Shown: positions 1 through 13,800 of the stretch, piece by piece
Numbering within the stretch: position 1 is the first letter of the stretch
Layout of the letters: each line of letters opens with the position of its first letter
NCBI GenBank assembly: GCA_032718475.1
Contig: JAUCBJ010002022.1
Coordinates: forward strand, 1 to 64,000
Length of the DNA stretch: 64,000 nt
DNA from: Nemertoderma westbladi
Lineage: Eukaryota; Xenacoelomorpha; Nemertodermatida; Nemertodermatidae
Direction of reading: 5' to 3'
Position numbers and translations under genes: made by a program
The notes under the pieces: model-generated
Told to the model about the DNA's origin: nothing
The model's input: the letters and a program-made list of their open reading frames with translations, nothing else
The model's database searches: none

Positions 1-1140
1 TCCGTCTAGTTGTATTCGGTTGGATTCAATATCTAATAATTACTCATTTGTATTTGCCAAAACAGTCTATCTCTATGAACTACAATACAATAATGACTGT
101 AAACTTGCCTTATATCCTACAATTATGCTTTTATTTCGAGAAAATGTTTTGTAATTTTGAATGTGCCCCCTGGGGCACGAAAAAAACAAATAGTGCAAAC
201 ATGATAATGAAAAATCAGCATGAAATCAAGACAATTTTAGAACCTTTATTGGCATTTTTGTTGTTTTTTGGGATGCTGTTCACGAATATGACACTGAAAT
301 ATATTGTACCTTGTTGATTGGGGCATTTTTGGATATGTGTCAATGTGTGGCTCGAAAAATATAAGTATAGAACAAATTTGTTAATAAAAAATCATTACTA
401 AATCACCTTATTTCATGACATTGGGGGTTTTCTTAGACACCCTGATCACGATGATGAGCCTCAAAAATATTGTATTATCCAACCAAATTCAATTTTTGAC
501 CTTTGTAAGTTTTATGCTACAGTTGCATTTTTCGTCCCACCAGACAAGCACTAAGAACGACAGTTGCGTTACAACTAAAAATTTTTAAGGAGTAGTTGTA
601 TCATGATCAGCGATTTCGAAAACCAGTATTGCTTCAGAATTACCCAAACAAAGGCACAATTTAACAGTTTTAAAATTTTTTGCTACTTCTACTTTTCATC
701 CTGGGGCATCAGAATGACACAAAAAATGACGTTTGACTTACCAGAAATTTTTAACAACAGTCATCGTAATAGCTTCCTCGAAAACTCGTATACGAAAGGG
801 ATTTTGGCATACAAATGTCTATGAAAACATAAAAGCAAATACGCTCTATCTCACCGTGCACTATGTAGATAGGAGTTTCAGTTAAAAATATGCTGTTCAG
901 TTCATAGAATTCTATGACTATAACTTTCCTAATGACATAATTTCACAGGATTTCCACCAATCAGGATTCAAATGACAGGCCTTGTATCGTGGTATGTATT
1001 TTGCGTTTTTCTCAAAACTATGTAAAAATGAGTTAGACGGTTTTGTCATTTAAGGGCCGTATAGTTGTAACACTAATAGGTAATAAATAGGGTCTGGAAA
1101 ATATGAACCCGATCGTTGTCGATTGACCCTAGGTGCTGAT
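1..1140. other. AT-rich non-coding DNA, probably ABLIM upstream intron
   Basis: I see no exon, RNA gene or tandem repeat here. Short open frames at 48-317 and 603-824 have AT-driven composition and no recognisable motif. Confidence 0.5.
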
Positions 1141-3791
1141 TAGGGTGGTCCTTATTTCAATGTAAAATTTAAAAGTTGTGGAAATTCTCCTCTGACCCCC
1201 CCAAGTCCTTTCTTCTGATAAAAAAACACCTTGAGTAAAATTTGAGCACAAATGATATATATTTAGAGGTAGCTCAAACACCCTGAAGTTGAGCGTTTGG
1301 ACACCATTTGATCGCGCGCGCAGAATATAATGGAGTTTGCTGATATGAAGGCTTCTGTTGGTCGTACAGAGTTAATTTTAGGCTTATTTGAACCGCAATC
1401 ATCGATTTAGTGGGTGTAGATACCTTCAAAACAAGTGCTAATCTAGTAGTTCTTGAGATATCATACAAAAGCTTAAGCCCGGCACAACTCATCAATCGAT
1501 CATTCAATTGATTGCGCCTAGCACATATTGAAATATTGGCATTACCATTTTGTAGGTCTACCTCACTGCATCTTATTTCAGTTAATCTCGATTTTAGCAT
1601 TGTCTAACCATTCAAAGCTATGTTTAGTAAAAAAAAATCCATCACAACCCCATGGGAAATGCTTGCACAAGCATCACTAATTTGTGTCTAAGCACCATTT
1701 GGTACGATATCAATAATTGGCCACAAAACTTAACTTTTGGTTAATTATATCTAGGAACTGTTCGTTTAATTTGATTTTGACTGATTTTAAGTGCAGAACC
1801 AAAAAATCGCATCTGATTTGAATTTTAAAATGATATTGTGCATGATATACAACAATACCACACTGTACTGTACTTCAAAGCATATTAATAGGATTGATAG
1901 ATACAGAGATATGTGCATCCAGCGACCATAAGAGTACTATATGGGAAGAAGCTTTGAACATATGCATTATACATAATTAGACAATGCTGATTCCAAATCT
2001 GATTTCAGATTTGCCCTACCCCATCAAGTTTTCTCACAATTGCCAATTTGAATTCAAAAAACCTACCGCAAACGACTATGATGAGTGATATAGATTCAAT
2101 AAGAATCAAATATGCTCAAAATCAATCTAAAACATTGAAATGAGCTTTGTTTATATGAATTATATATAATTAAAACAATGCCGATTCTAAATCTGCTTTC
2201 ATATTTGCCATAGCATATCAAGTTATTTTCAAAATTACCAATTTAAGTTCAAATTACTTATCGCGAACAACTGTAAGGAGAGACGTTGATTCAAAAAGAA
2301 TCAAATATGCTCAAACTCAATCTACAACATTGAATGGAGCTTTGTTCATATGAATTATATATAATTAAACAATGGTGATTCCAAATCGGCTTTCAGATTT
2401 GCCATGCTGCCATAGCATATCAAGTTTTTTCACAATTGCCAATTTGAGTTCAAATTACTTATCGCGAACAACTGTGATGAGTGAAGTAGATTCAATAATA
2501 ATCAAATATGCTCCAAATCAATATAAAACATGAAAAAGAGCTTTGTTAATTTGAGTTATATATTAAACATTGCAATCTATATAGTGAATCTGCTATCAGA
2601 TTTACCATAGCATATGTTGTAGATTGATTTGGGGGTGTATTTTATTCTTATTGAATCTACTTTCACTCATAATAATTGTTTGCGATAAGTAATTTGAACT
2701 TAAATTGGCAATTGTAAAAAAAACTTGATATCCTATGGCAGTATGGCAAATATGAAAGCAGATTTGGAATCAGCATTGTTTAAAAATATATAATTCATAT
2801 AAACAAAGCTCCATTCAATGTTTTGGATTGATTTTGAGCATATTTGATTCTCATTTGAATCTACGCCACTCATCACAGTCGTTTGCAATAAGTTTTTGAA
2901 CTCAAAGTAGCAATTGTGAAAAAACTTGAATTGGTAGGGCAAATCTGAAATCAGATTTGGAATCAGCATTGCCTAATTATGTATAATACATATGTGCAAA
3001 GCTTCTTCCCATATATTAATTAGTTCTCTTTTGGTCGCTGGATGCACATATCTCTGCATCTATCAATCCTTATCTTAAAATGCTTTGAAGTACAGTATAG
3101 TATTGTTGTATATCATGCACCATATCATTTTAAAATACAAATCAGATGCGATTTTTGGGTTCTGCACTTAAAATCAGTCAAAATCAAATTAAACGAACAG
3201 TCAGACAGTTCTTAGATATAATTATTGATATTGTACCAAATGGCGCTTAGGCATAGGCACAAATTAGTGATTCTTGTGCAAGCATTTCCCATGGGGTTGT
3301 GATTAATTTTTTTTACTAAACATAGCTTTGAATGGTTATACAATGCTAAAATCGAGATTAACTGAAAGAAGATGCAGGGAGGTAGACCTACAAAATGTTA
3401 ATGCCAATATTTCAATATCTCCTAGGCGTAATCAATTGAATGATCGATTGATGAGTTGTGCCGGGCTTAAGCTTTTGTATGATATCTTAAGAACTACTAG
3501 ATTAGCACTTGTTTTGAAGGTATCTACACCCACTAAATCGATGATTGCGGTTCAAATAAGCCTAAAATTAACTCTGTACGACCAACAGAAGCCTTCATAT
3601 CAGCAGAATCCATTATATTCTTCGCGCGCGATCAATCGGTGACCAGACACTCAACTTCAGTGTGTTTGAGCTACCTCTAATATTTGATGTACATGCTTAA
3701 AATTTCGCATGTCGTATTTTTTGACGTAATGGAAACATTTGAGGGGGTCAAAGATGATAAATTCCAACCTTTCAAAATAAGGACCACCCTA
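1141..3791. mobile_element. 2.65-kb foldback (long palindrome) element
   Basis: The ends are inverted copies: TAGGGTGGTCCTTATTT at 1141 and its reverse complement ending at 3791. The whole interval folds into two arms of about 1.2-1.4 kb meeting near 2600-2620. For example, the stretch around 1274-1600 on the - strand matches 3328-3642 on the + strand, and 1980-2100 matches 2880-2980. Each arm also has tandem ~190-bp subrepeats with the motif CAATGCTGATTCCAAATCTG. TGCTGAT flanks the left end (1134-1140) and recurs two bases outside the right end (3794-3800), a possible target duplication. No transposase is visible, so this is a non-autonomous foldback/MITE-type element. The arms have diverged by substitutions and small indels, so it is not recent. 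Confidence 0.8.
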
Positions 3792-5166
3792 GCTGCTGAT
3801 ATATTCCCATTAATATTGATATTCCCATCGATTTGATTTTGACGATCTTCGCTATTAAAGTTTCACATTTTCGAATTCCCCAACGTGTATTGGTTACATA
3901 GATACACGACGAAGTGTGGCCTTCGCGCAGCACTTAAAATTAAAAGCAAATTCTAAGCAAGCAGATGTCCTCTAATATCTTTACCACCTAGAGGCAGACT
4001 GTGTAACTGCAGACGGTTTAATACCTCACAATAACTCACTCTCTGGTCTGGAATATAATATGTGCCAGGCATCAACGAGGAGGAATTGATTATAAACAAA
4101 ATAATACGAAAGGGATGGAGGTTTTCATTTCAGATATTTCTGAAATGTTTTAATTTCAGCCCACTAGCGGTAGACTGGAGAACTGCCTCGATGGACGCAG
4201 CCTATGGATGGTCTACGGTCTAGCATGCATATACGCCAAGTTTCAGCTTGAACGGTTAAAAAATAACGAAATGAGAGAAGGTTTTTACTTTAAGATATTT
4301 CGATCTCTACCGGTAAAGTGTAGATGGTGTACCGAACCACAAAGAAGCAGCCAGTTTTCTAGAACATATATGCCAAGTTTCAGCTTAAACTGGTCAAAAT
4401 CAAGGAAATGATAGAATGTTTTCACTTTCGTACATTTCGCCCTCTAGTAGTGACAGACTGGAGAACTGCGGACCGATCACCTTCTCCACAAAGACGCAAC
4501 ATGTGGGGCGAGCCACGAAGTGAGTGAGCCTTAGCGTAGTGGTACCATTAATCAACCTGTCGTTCTGTCGTTCTGTCGTTCTGTCGTTCTGTCGTGTTCA
4601 ATTTTAAACGTTAATAACTAGGCCAATCTTTGATGAAATCTATCCAAACTTGGTACACATGTTGTTTGGCAAAAGTTTAGAAATTTTCCAAGTAGAATTT
4701 CCGTGTGGCCTTCGAGAAGCTAAGATAATAGCAGTTAATTAGTTAATTAAGTTGATTACGGTGAAAACACCATTTTCAACCTGCCTTTTAAAGGAAATTA
4801 ATTGTTTTACAGTATAAGATTTAAATAATTATAATTAAAAATTATACAGATGTAATCCACATACGCCATTCTATTATAGTTTTTAATTAGTTCAAGTGAT
4901 TTGCTTTAATAATTGTGTCTTTAATTGATCTAAAGTAATTAAAACGGCATAAAAAATTGATTCTATTAAATACTGATCATTTATTGGCCAACTTGCAAGT
5001 TGGCTGGTACATAGATGGGGGATGTGTGTGTAAGGGAGCCAGTTGCTGGGAATGCCAGTGGAGGGGGGTTGTATGTAACTAGCCACACGGCTGCCAGCTA
5101 GACCTAACGAGATTGAAACCTGCATTCCCTACCTCCTATTACACTATAGAGTCTGTGTTGGTGTTC
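3792..5166. other. Dispersed-repeat fragments and AT-rich DNA
   Basis: 3905-4540 carries pieces of the CCCTCTAGCGG-type dispersed family. CGAAGTGTGGCCTTCGCGCA is at about 3910, AGACTGGAGAACTGC segments are at about 4170 and 4450, CCAAGTTTCAGCTT is at about 4240 and 4375, and GTGGGGCGAGCCACGAAG is at about 4502. 4558-4595 is a short TGTCGTTC repeat. 4600-5166 is AT-rich and I see nothing coding in it. Confidence 0.55.
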
Positions 5167-6342
5167 GGACACTTCCCCCCCGGACACTTCCCCCCCGGAC
5201 AGTTCCCCCCCGCTCAAGTAGGACACTTCCCCCCCGGACACTTCCCCCCCAGACACTTCCCCCCCGCGGACACTTCCCCCCCGACTGTTCTTAACTTCGC
5301 ACATTCGTATTTTTCATTTTGTAAGGTAAACGGACCGCTTGTATCTAGATAAGTTGTATCCAATTTTCCTTTCGTAGCTCAGAAAGTGATCTTTTGCATC
5401 CCGATTTTACATTTTATATCCAAGTTTTATTTATGGGTTTTATCAATGCAATTACATTGTATTGTTTGCTAATCTTTAAACAATTAATTATATTAGATGA
5501 CTTATAAATTCCATCCCCGGAATGATATACTGTTTTTATTAACTATAGAATTATAATAATTCATTGTTTTAATTATAGGTATTATTATGTAATAGTCTTC
5601 TTCAAATTGTAGCAGATGGGGATGAATATTATTGTTGCAATCAAATTATACCTCTCCAGGGTAAAATCGACATGCGTCGACCTGTATTCTGTGTTCAGCA
5701 TTACATATTGATATACATATTACTACTATACATACTATATAGATATTATACACACTACATATTAAATTTGATGGTTACTTGCAATATTTTTAATAGGATT
5801 TTGTTGAATTATATACTATTGAAGTAATTTATATATTAAATTGGTTAACATTCAATACAGCTCCTACTTTAGGCTTAGTCAATTTATTATCTGATGATAC
5901 AAACATGAATTCAATATTTCAAAGTGGTCTTAAGTCTTTGACCACGGGCACTCAGGGAAATGCCGGGGTCTGGGGGCGATAAAAAAAAAGAAGCGGGGGT
6001 TTGGGGGCGGTAGCCCCAACAAAAGAAGCGGGGGTTTGGGGACGGCAGCCCCCAATTAAAAAAAATTAAAAAAATTGAAGGAATTAAAAGAAAAACAAAC
6101 AAAATTTGATTATAAAATGTTTCTTTTATAATTTTGAAAAAACTTGTCTAGATGCAACTTGTCCTGTAACCATCTTTAACTTTTGTTTATTGCTTAGGTG
6201 CACCCAGATTAATTTTAACACTTTAACTGGGGGGGAAGTGTCCGGGGGGCAAGTGTCCGGGGGGGAAGTGTCCGGGGGGGAAGTGTCCTACTTGGGCGGG
6301 GGGGAAGTGTCCGGGGGGGAAGTGTCCGGGGGGGAAGTGTCC
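5167..6342. mobile_element. Element with inverted G-run repeat arrays at both ends
   Basis: The left end (5167-5285) is an array of GGACACTTCCCCCCC units. The right end (6229-6342) is the same array inverted, with GGGGGGGAAGTGTCC units. Both arrays carry the same internal spacer (CTCAAGTAGGACAC on the left; its inverted counterpart with CCCAAGTAGGACAC on the right) after three units from the outer end, so they are copies of one another and not chance repeats. The interior is AT-rich, holds two copies of a GCGGGGGTTTGGGG-type segment at about 5990-6050, and has no transposase frame. I read it as a non-autonomous DNA transposon whose termini are themselves short tandem repeats. No target duplication was identified. 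Confidence 0.65.
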
Positions 6343-7808
6343 TAGATCCTCTGTGTTCTTTAGTCTCAGGTAATAGACAGATCTCATTTAATGATTGTCA
6401 GTCAATAAGATTACCACTGCGCAGAAGGCTTATATCCAAAATTGTTTATTTCTCAAAATATTATGCTTATTATTTTTTGATGGGATTTCTGTGTATTTTA
6501 ATTGTCTAAGTTTTCAGAGGCATTAACAGTATATTAAATAAATTATTTGAATATCATTCATTACTGCATCGACTGTATTTAGTACTGCGTAGATTATATT
6601 CCTATAAACCACCTGGCTTCGCATATTGAACGTGCGATTGGAAATAAGTTCGTGCTACCTTCCGTGGGTGGTAGATGTCGCGGTTATGTATTGGTGGGTG
6701 GGAAGGGTGGGGGGGGGGGTGGTGGGGTGGGGTGGGGGTGCAGATTTAAAGGGCTGAACACGTACTGTCCCTCTTTTTTTGATTGATTGGCGGTGTGGTT
6801 AAATTTCTAAATTTTACTAATTTATAAAGTTAAATACTGATTTTGTGATACAGTCGCTCGATATTAATTTGTATCTCATAACTGGGCCTCGTGCTGCGCG
6901 AAGGCCCCACGAACGTGTAATATAGTACATATATGCCAAGATTCAGCTTAAACGAATTAAAATAACGGAAATTGAAGACGTTTTTCACTTTCAGATATTT
7001 CGCCCTCTAGTGGCAGACTGGATAAGTGCAGATGAATCATCTTCCTTAAAAAGACGCAGCATGTAGTCTGGTACATAATTTCATGAACGGATTAAAAGCA
7101 AAGAAATGTGAGGACATTTAATGTTTAGACATGTAGCCCTCTAAGCGGGTGAATGTTGAATTGAAGGTGTCTGAAAGTCTCTATAAAAAATTTCAACCTT
7201 TGGACTTATCGATGACTACAAATTTTCAATTCGACAGGGTTATTAATTAGCATGTCAATATGGTAACGCAGACGACGACGACAACTATTTGCCGTTATTC
7301 ACCCACCCTGACAGTTCGCTAAGGCTCCGCCAACTATGTATGTGGCTCGCTCCACAGACTTCTGCGGCCTGTGCATCTAAGCTAAACCATATCAACTTTT
7401 TGAAATTCCAATTTAATATGAAATTTATAACTAACCAAAAACAATGTAATGTGTAAGACTTTCTTCTAGCTACAAACAATCACTTTCTTTAAAATTGTCA
7501 TATTGATATGATGCCGAACTTTATTTTAACATCTAAGAAAATCTCATGTTTATTTCTAGACAACATTGTACTGTACTGTACATGCTTCCCCTCCCTCCGT
7601 ATTTCAACCCCCCCCCCCCCCCATTGTTTTTGCATTTACTACTGTATTAAATAAAGGAAAATAATAATTCGCCTATGTGAATGAAGTATACCTGGTGCTG
7701 GTACTCACATTTTTGCCGGAGAATATAATACGATTTTGTTTATTCAAATTTTCCCGATTCAGTGCTTTAAGTGCGCTCTGTTCGTTCTTATTAACCTATT
7801 AAGATGGT
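6343..7808. other. Low-complexity DNA and dispersed-repeat fragments
   Basis: 6700-6748 is a G/T-rich tract with long G runs. 6891-7360 is a member of the CCCTCTAGCGG dispersed family: the inverted GTGCTGCGCGAAGGCCCCAC is at 6891, CGCCCTCTAGTGGCAGACTGG at about 7000, a short GAC run at about 7270, and CGCTAAGGCTCCGCCAACTA followed by GTGGCTCGCTCCAC at 7316-7355. 7606-7622 is a poly-C run. Nothing coding is visible. Confidence 0.55.
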
Positions 7809-10800
7809 ACTGGTTTACATTCCGACTCCTTGTAACCTGGGTTTCCTTCCTACTGTAACCCATTCATACTCCTCTGGTTTACATTCCGACTCCTTGTAAC
7901 CTAACCTGGGTTTCCTTCCTACTGTAACCCATTCATACTCCTCTGGTTTACATTCCGACTCCTTGTAACCTGGGTTTCCTTCCTACTGTAACCCATACTC
8001 CTCTGGTTTACATTCCGACTCCTTGTAACCTGGGTTTCCTTCCTACTGTAACCCATTCATACTCCTCTGGTTTACATTCCGACTCCTTGTAACCTAACCT
8101 GGGTTTCCTTCCTACTGTAACCCATTCATACTCCTCTGGTTTACATTCCGACTCCTTGTAACCTGGGTTTCCTTCCTACTGTAACCCATACTCCTTTGGT
8201 TTACATTCCGACTCCTGGTAACCTGGGTATCCTTCCTACTGTAACCCATACTCCTCTGGTTTACATTCCGACTCCTTGTAACCTGGGTTTCCTTCATACT
8301 GTAACCCATACTCCTCTGGTTTACTTTCCGACTCCTTGTAACCTGGGTTTCCTTCCTACTGTAACCCATTCATGCTCCTCTGGTTTACATTCCGACTCCT
8401 TGTAACCTGGGTTTCCTTCCTACTGTTACCCATTCATACTCCTCTGGTTTACATTCCGACTCCTTGTAACCTGGGTTTCCTTCCTACTGTAACCCATTCA
8501 TACTCCTCTGGTTTACATTCCGACCCCTTGTAACCTGGGTTTCCTTCCTACTGTAACCCATACTCCTCTGGTTTACATTCCGACTCCTTGTAACCTGGGT
8601 TTCCTTCCTACTGTAACCCATACTCCTCTGGTTTACATTCCGACTCCTTGTAACCTGGGTTTCCTTCCTACTGTAAACCATACTCCTCTGGTTTACATTC
8701 CGAATCCTTGTAACCTGGGTTTCCTTCCTACTGTAACCCATTCATACTCCGCTGGTTTACATTCCGACTCCTTGTAACCTGGGTTTCCTTCCTACTGTAA
8801 CCCATACTCCTCTGGTTTACATTCCGACTCCTTGTAACCTGGATTTCCTTCCTACTGTAACCCATACTCCTTTGGTTTACAGTCCGACTCCTTGTAACCT
8901 GGGTTTCCTTCCTACTGTAACCCATACTCCTCTGGTTTACATTCCGACTCCTTGTAACCTGGGTTTCCTTCCTACTGTAACCCATACTCCCTTGGTTTAC
9001 ATTCCGACTCCTTGTAACCTGGGTTTCCTTCCTACTGTAACCCATTCATACTCCTCTGGTTTACATTCCGACTCCTTGTAACCTGGGTTTCCTTCCTACT
9101 GTAAACCATACTCCTCTGGTTTACATTCCGAATCCTTGTAACCTGGGTTTCCTTCCTACTGTAACCCATTCATACTCCGCTGGTTTACATTCCGACTCCT
9201 TGTAACCTGGGTTTCCTTCCTACTGTAACCCATACTCCTCTGGTTTACATTCCGACTCCTTGTAACCTGGGTTTCCTTCCTACTGTAACCCATACTCCTT
9301 TGGTTTACATTCCGACTCCTTGTAACCTGGGTTTCCTTCCTACTGTAACCCATACTCCTCTGGTTTACATTCCGACTCCTTGTAACCTGGGTTTCCTTCC
9401 TACTGTAACCCATACTCCCTTGGTTTACATTCCGACTCCTTGTAACCTGGGTTTCCTTCCTACTGTAACCCATTCATACTCCTCTGGTTTACATTCCGAC
9501 TCCTTGTAACCTGGGTTTCCTTCCTACTGTAAACCATACTCCTCTGGTTTACATTCCGACTCCTTGTAACCTGGGTTTCCTTCCTACTGTAACCCATACT
9601 CCTCTGGTTTACATTCCGACTCCTTGTAACCTGGGTTTCCTTCCTACTGTAACCCATACTCCTCTGGTTTACATTCTGACTCCTTGTAACCTGGGTTTCC
9701 TTCCTACTGTAACCCATACTCCCTTGGTTTACATTCCGACTCCTTGTAACCTGGGTTTCCCTTCCTACTGTAACCCATTCATACTCCTCTGGTTTACATT
9801 CCGACTCCTTGTAACCTGGTTTCCCTTCCTACTGTAACCCATTCATACTCCTCTGGATTACATTCCGACTCCTTGTAACCTGGATTTCCTTCCTACTGTA
9901 ACCCATACTCCTTTGGTTTACATTCCGACTCCTTGTAACCTGGGTTTCCTTCCTACTGTAACCCATACTCCTCTGGTTAACATTCCGACTCCTGGTAACC
10001 TGGGTTTCCTTCCTACTGTAACCCATTCATACTCCTCTGGTTTACATTCCGACTCCTTGTAACCTGGGTTTCCTTCCTACTGTAACCCATTCATACTCCT
10101 CTGGTTTACATTCCGACTCCTTGTAACCTGGGTTTCCTTCCTACTGTAACCCATTCATACTCCTCTGGTTTACATTCCGACTCCTTGTAACCTGGGTTTC
10201 CTTCCTACTGTAACCCATTCATACTCCTCTGGTTTACATTCCGACTCCTTGTAACCTGGGTTTCCTTCCTACTGTAACCCATTCATACTCCTCTGGTTTA
10301 CATTCCGACTCCTTGTAACCTGGGTTTCCTTCCTACTGTAACCCATTCATACTCCTCTGGTTTACATTCCGACTCCTTGTAACCTGGGTTTCCTTCCTAC
10401 TGTAACCCATACTCCTCTGGTTTACATTCCGACTCCTTGTAACCTGGGTTTCCTTCCTACTGTAACCCATACTCCTCTGGTTTACATTCCGACTCCTTGT
10501 AACCTGGGTTTCCTTCCTACTGTAACCCATACTCCTCTGGTTTACATTCCGACTCCTGGTAACCTGGGTTTCCTTCCTACTGTAACCCATACTCCTCTGG
10601 TTTACATTCCGACTCCTTGTAACCTGGGTTTCCTTCCTACTGTAACCCATACTCCTCTGGTTTACATTCCGACTCCTTGTAACCTGGGTTTCCTTCCTAC
10701 TGTAACCCATACTCCTCTGGTTTACATTCCGACTCCTTGTAACCTGGGTTTCCTTCCTACTGTAACCCATTCATACTCCTCTGGTTTACATTCCGACTCC

Positions 10801-13800
10801 TTGTAACCTGGGTTTCCTTCCTACTGTAACCCATACTCCTCTGGTTTACATTCCGACTCCTTGTAACCTGGGTTTCCTTCCTACTGTAACCCATTCATAC
10901 TCCTCTGGTTTACATTCCGACTCCTTGTAACCTGGGTTTCCTTCCTACTGTAACCCATTCATACTCCTCTGGTTTACATTCCGACTCCTTGTAACCTGGG
11001 TTTCCTTCCTACTGTAACCCATACTCCTCTGGTTTACATTCCGACTCCTTGTAACCTGGGTTTCCTTCCTACTGTAACCCATTCATACTCCTCTGGTTTA
11101 CATTCCGACTCCTTGTAACCTGGGTTTCCTTCCTACTGTAACCCATACTCCCTTGGTTTACATTCCGACTCCTTGTAACCTGGGTTTCCCTTCCTACTGT
11201 AACCCATTCATACTCCTCTGGTTTACATTCCGACTCCTTGTAACCTGGGTTTCCTTCCTACTGTAACCCATTCATACTCCTCTGGTTTACATTCCGACTC
11301 CTTGTAACCTGGGTTTCCTTCCTACTGTAACCCATACTCCTCTGGTTTACATTCCGACTCCTTGTAACCTGGGTTTCCTTCCTACTGTAACCCATACTCC
11401 TCTGGTTTACATTCCGACTCCTTGTAACCTGGGTTTCCTTCCTACTGTAACCCATACTCCTCTGGTTTACATTCCGACTCCTTGTAACCTGGGTTTCCTT
11501 CCTACTGTAACCCATACTCCCTTGGTTTACATTCCGACTCCTTGTAACCTGGGTTTCCTTCCTACTGTAACCCATTCATACTCCTCTGGTTTACATTCCG
11601 ACTCCTTGTAACCTGGGTTTCCTTCCTACTGTAACCCATACTCCTCTGGTTTACATTCCGACTCCTTGTAACCTGGGTTTCCTTCCTACTGTAACCCATA
11701 CTCCTCTGGTTTACATTCCGACTCCTTGTAACCTGGGTTTCCTTCCTACTGTAACCCATACTCCTCTGGTTTACATTCCGACTCCTTGTAACCTGGGTTT
11801 CCTTCCTACTGTAACCCATACTCCCTTGGTTTACATTCCGACTCCTTGTAACCTGGGTTTCCTTCCTACTGTAACCCATACTCCTCTGGTTTACATTCCG
11901 ACTCCTTGTAACCTGGGTTTCCTTCCTACTGTAACCCATACTCCTCTGGTTTACATTCCGACTCCTTGTAACCTGGGTTTCCTTCCTACTGTAACCCATA
12001 CTCCTCTGGTTTACATTCCGACTCCTTGTAACCTGGGTTTCCTTCCTACTGTAACCCATACTCCCTTGGTTTACATTCCGACTCCTTGTAACCTGGGTTT
12101 CCTTCCTACTGTAACCCATTCATACTCCTCTGGTTTACATTCCGACTCCTTGTAACCTGGGTTTCCTTCCTACTGTAAACCATACTCCTCTGGTTTACAT
12201 TCCGAATCCTTGTAACCTGGGTTTCCTTCCTACTGTAACCCATTCATACTCCGCTGGTTTACATTCCGACTCCTTGTAACCTGGGTTTCCTTCCTACTGT
12301 AACCCATACTCCTCTGGTTTACATTCCGACTCCTTGTAACCTGGGTTTCCTTCCTACTGTAACCCATACTCCTTTGGTTTACATTCCGACTCCTTGTAAC
12401 CTGGGTTTCCTTCCTACTGTAACCCATACTCCTCTGGTTTACATTCCGACTCCTTGTAACCTGGGTTTCCTTCCTACTGTAACCCATACTCCCTTGGTTT
12501 ACATTCCGACTCCTTGTAACCTGGGTTTCCTTCCTACTGTAACCCATTCATACTCCTCTGGTTTACATTCCGACTCCTTGTAACCTGGGTTTCCTTCCTA
12601 CTGTAAACCATACTCCTCTGGTTTACATTCCGACTCCTTGTAACCTGGGTTTCCTTCCTACTGTAACCCATACTCCTCTGGTTTACATTCCGACTCCTTG
12701 TAACCTGGGTTTCCTTCCTACTGTAACCCATACTCCTCTGGTTTACATTCTGACTCCTTGTAACCTGGGTTTCCTTCCTACTGTAACCCATACTCCCTTG
12801 GTTTACATTCCGACTCCTTGTAACCTGGGTTTCCCTTCCTACTGTAACCCATTCATACTCCTCTGGTTTACATTCCGACTCCTTGTAACCTGGTTTCCCT
12901 TCCTACTGTAACCCATTCATACTCCTCTGGATTACATTCCGACTCCTTGTAACCTGGATTTCCTTCCTACTGTAACCCATACTCCTTTGGTTTACATTCC
13001 GACTCCTTGTAACCTGGGTTTCCTTCCTACTGTAACCCATACTCCTCTGGTTAACATTCCGACTCCTGGTAACCTGTGTTTCCTTCCTACTGTAACCCAT
13101 TCATACTCCTCTGGTTTACATTCCGACTCCTTGTAACCTGGGTTTCCTTCCTACTGTAACCCATTCATACTCCTCTGGTTTACATTCCGACTCCTTGTAA
13201 CCTGGGTTTCCTTCCTACTGTAACCCATTCATACTCCTCTGGTTTACATTCCGACTCCTTGTAACCTGGGTTTCCTTCCTACTGTAACCCATTCATACTC
13301 CTCTGGTTTACATTCCGACTCCTTGTAACCTGGGTTTCCTTCCTACTGTAACCCATTCATACTCCTCTGGTTTACATTCCGACTCCTTGTAACCTGGGTT
13401 TCCTTCCTACTGTAACCCATTCATACTCCTCTGGTTTACATTCCGACTCCTTGTAACCTGGGTTTCCTTCCTACTGTAACCCATACTCCTCTGGTTTACA
13501 TTCCGACTCCTTGTAACCTGGGTTTCCTTCCTACTGTAACCCATACTCCTCTGGTTTACATTCCGACTCCTTGTAACCTGGGTTTCCTTCCTACTGTAAC
13601 CCATACTCCTCTGGTTTACATTCCGACTCCTGGTAACCTGGGTTTCCTTCCTACTGTAACCCATACTCCTCTGGTTTACATTCCGACTCCTTGTAACCTG
13701 GGTTTCCTTCCTACTGTAACCCATACTCCTCTGGTTTACATTCCGACTCCTTGTAACCTGGGTTTCCTTCCTACTGTAACCCATACTCCTCTGGTTTACA

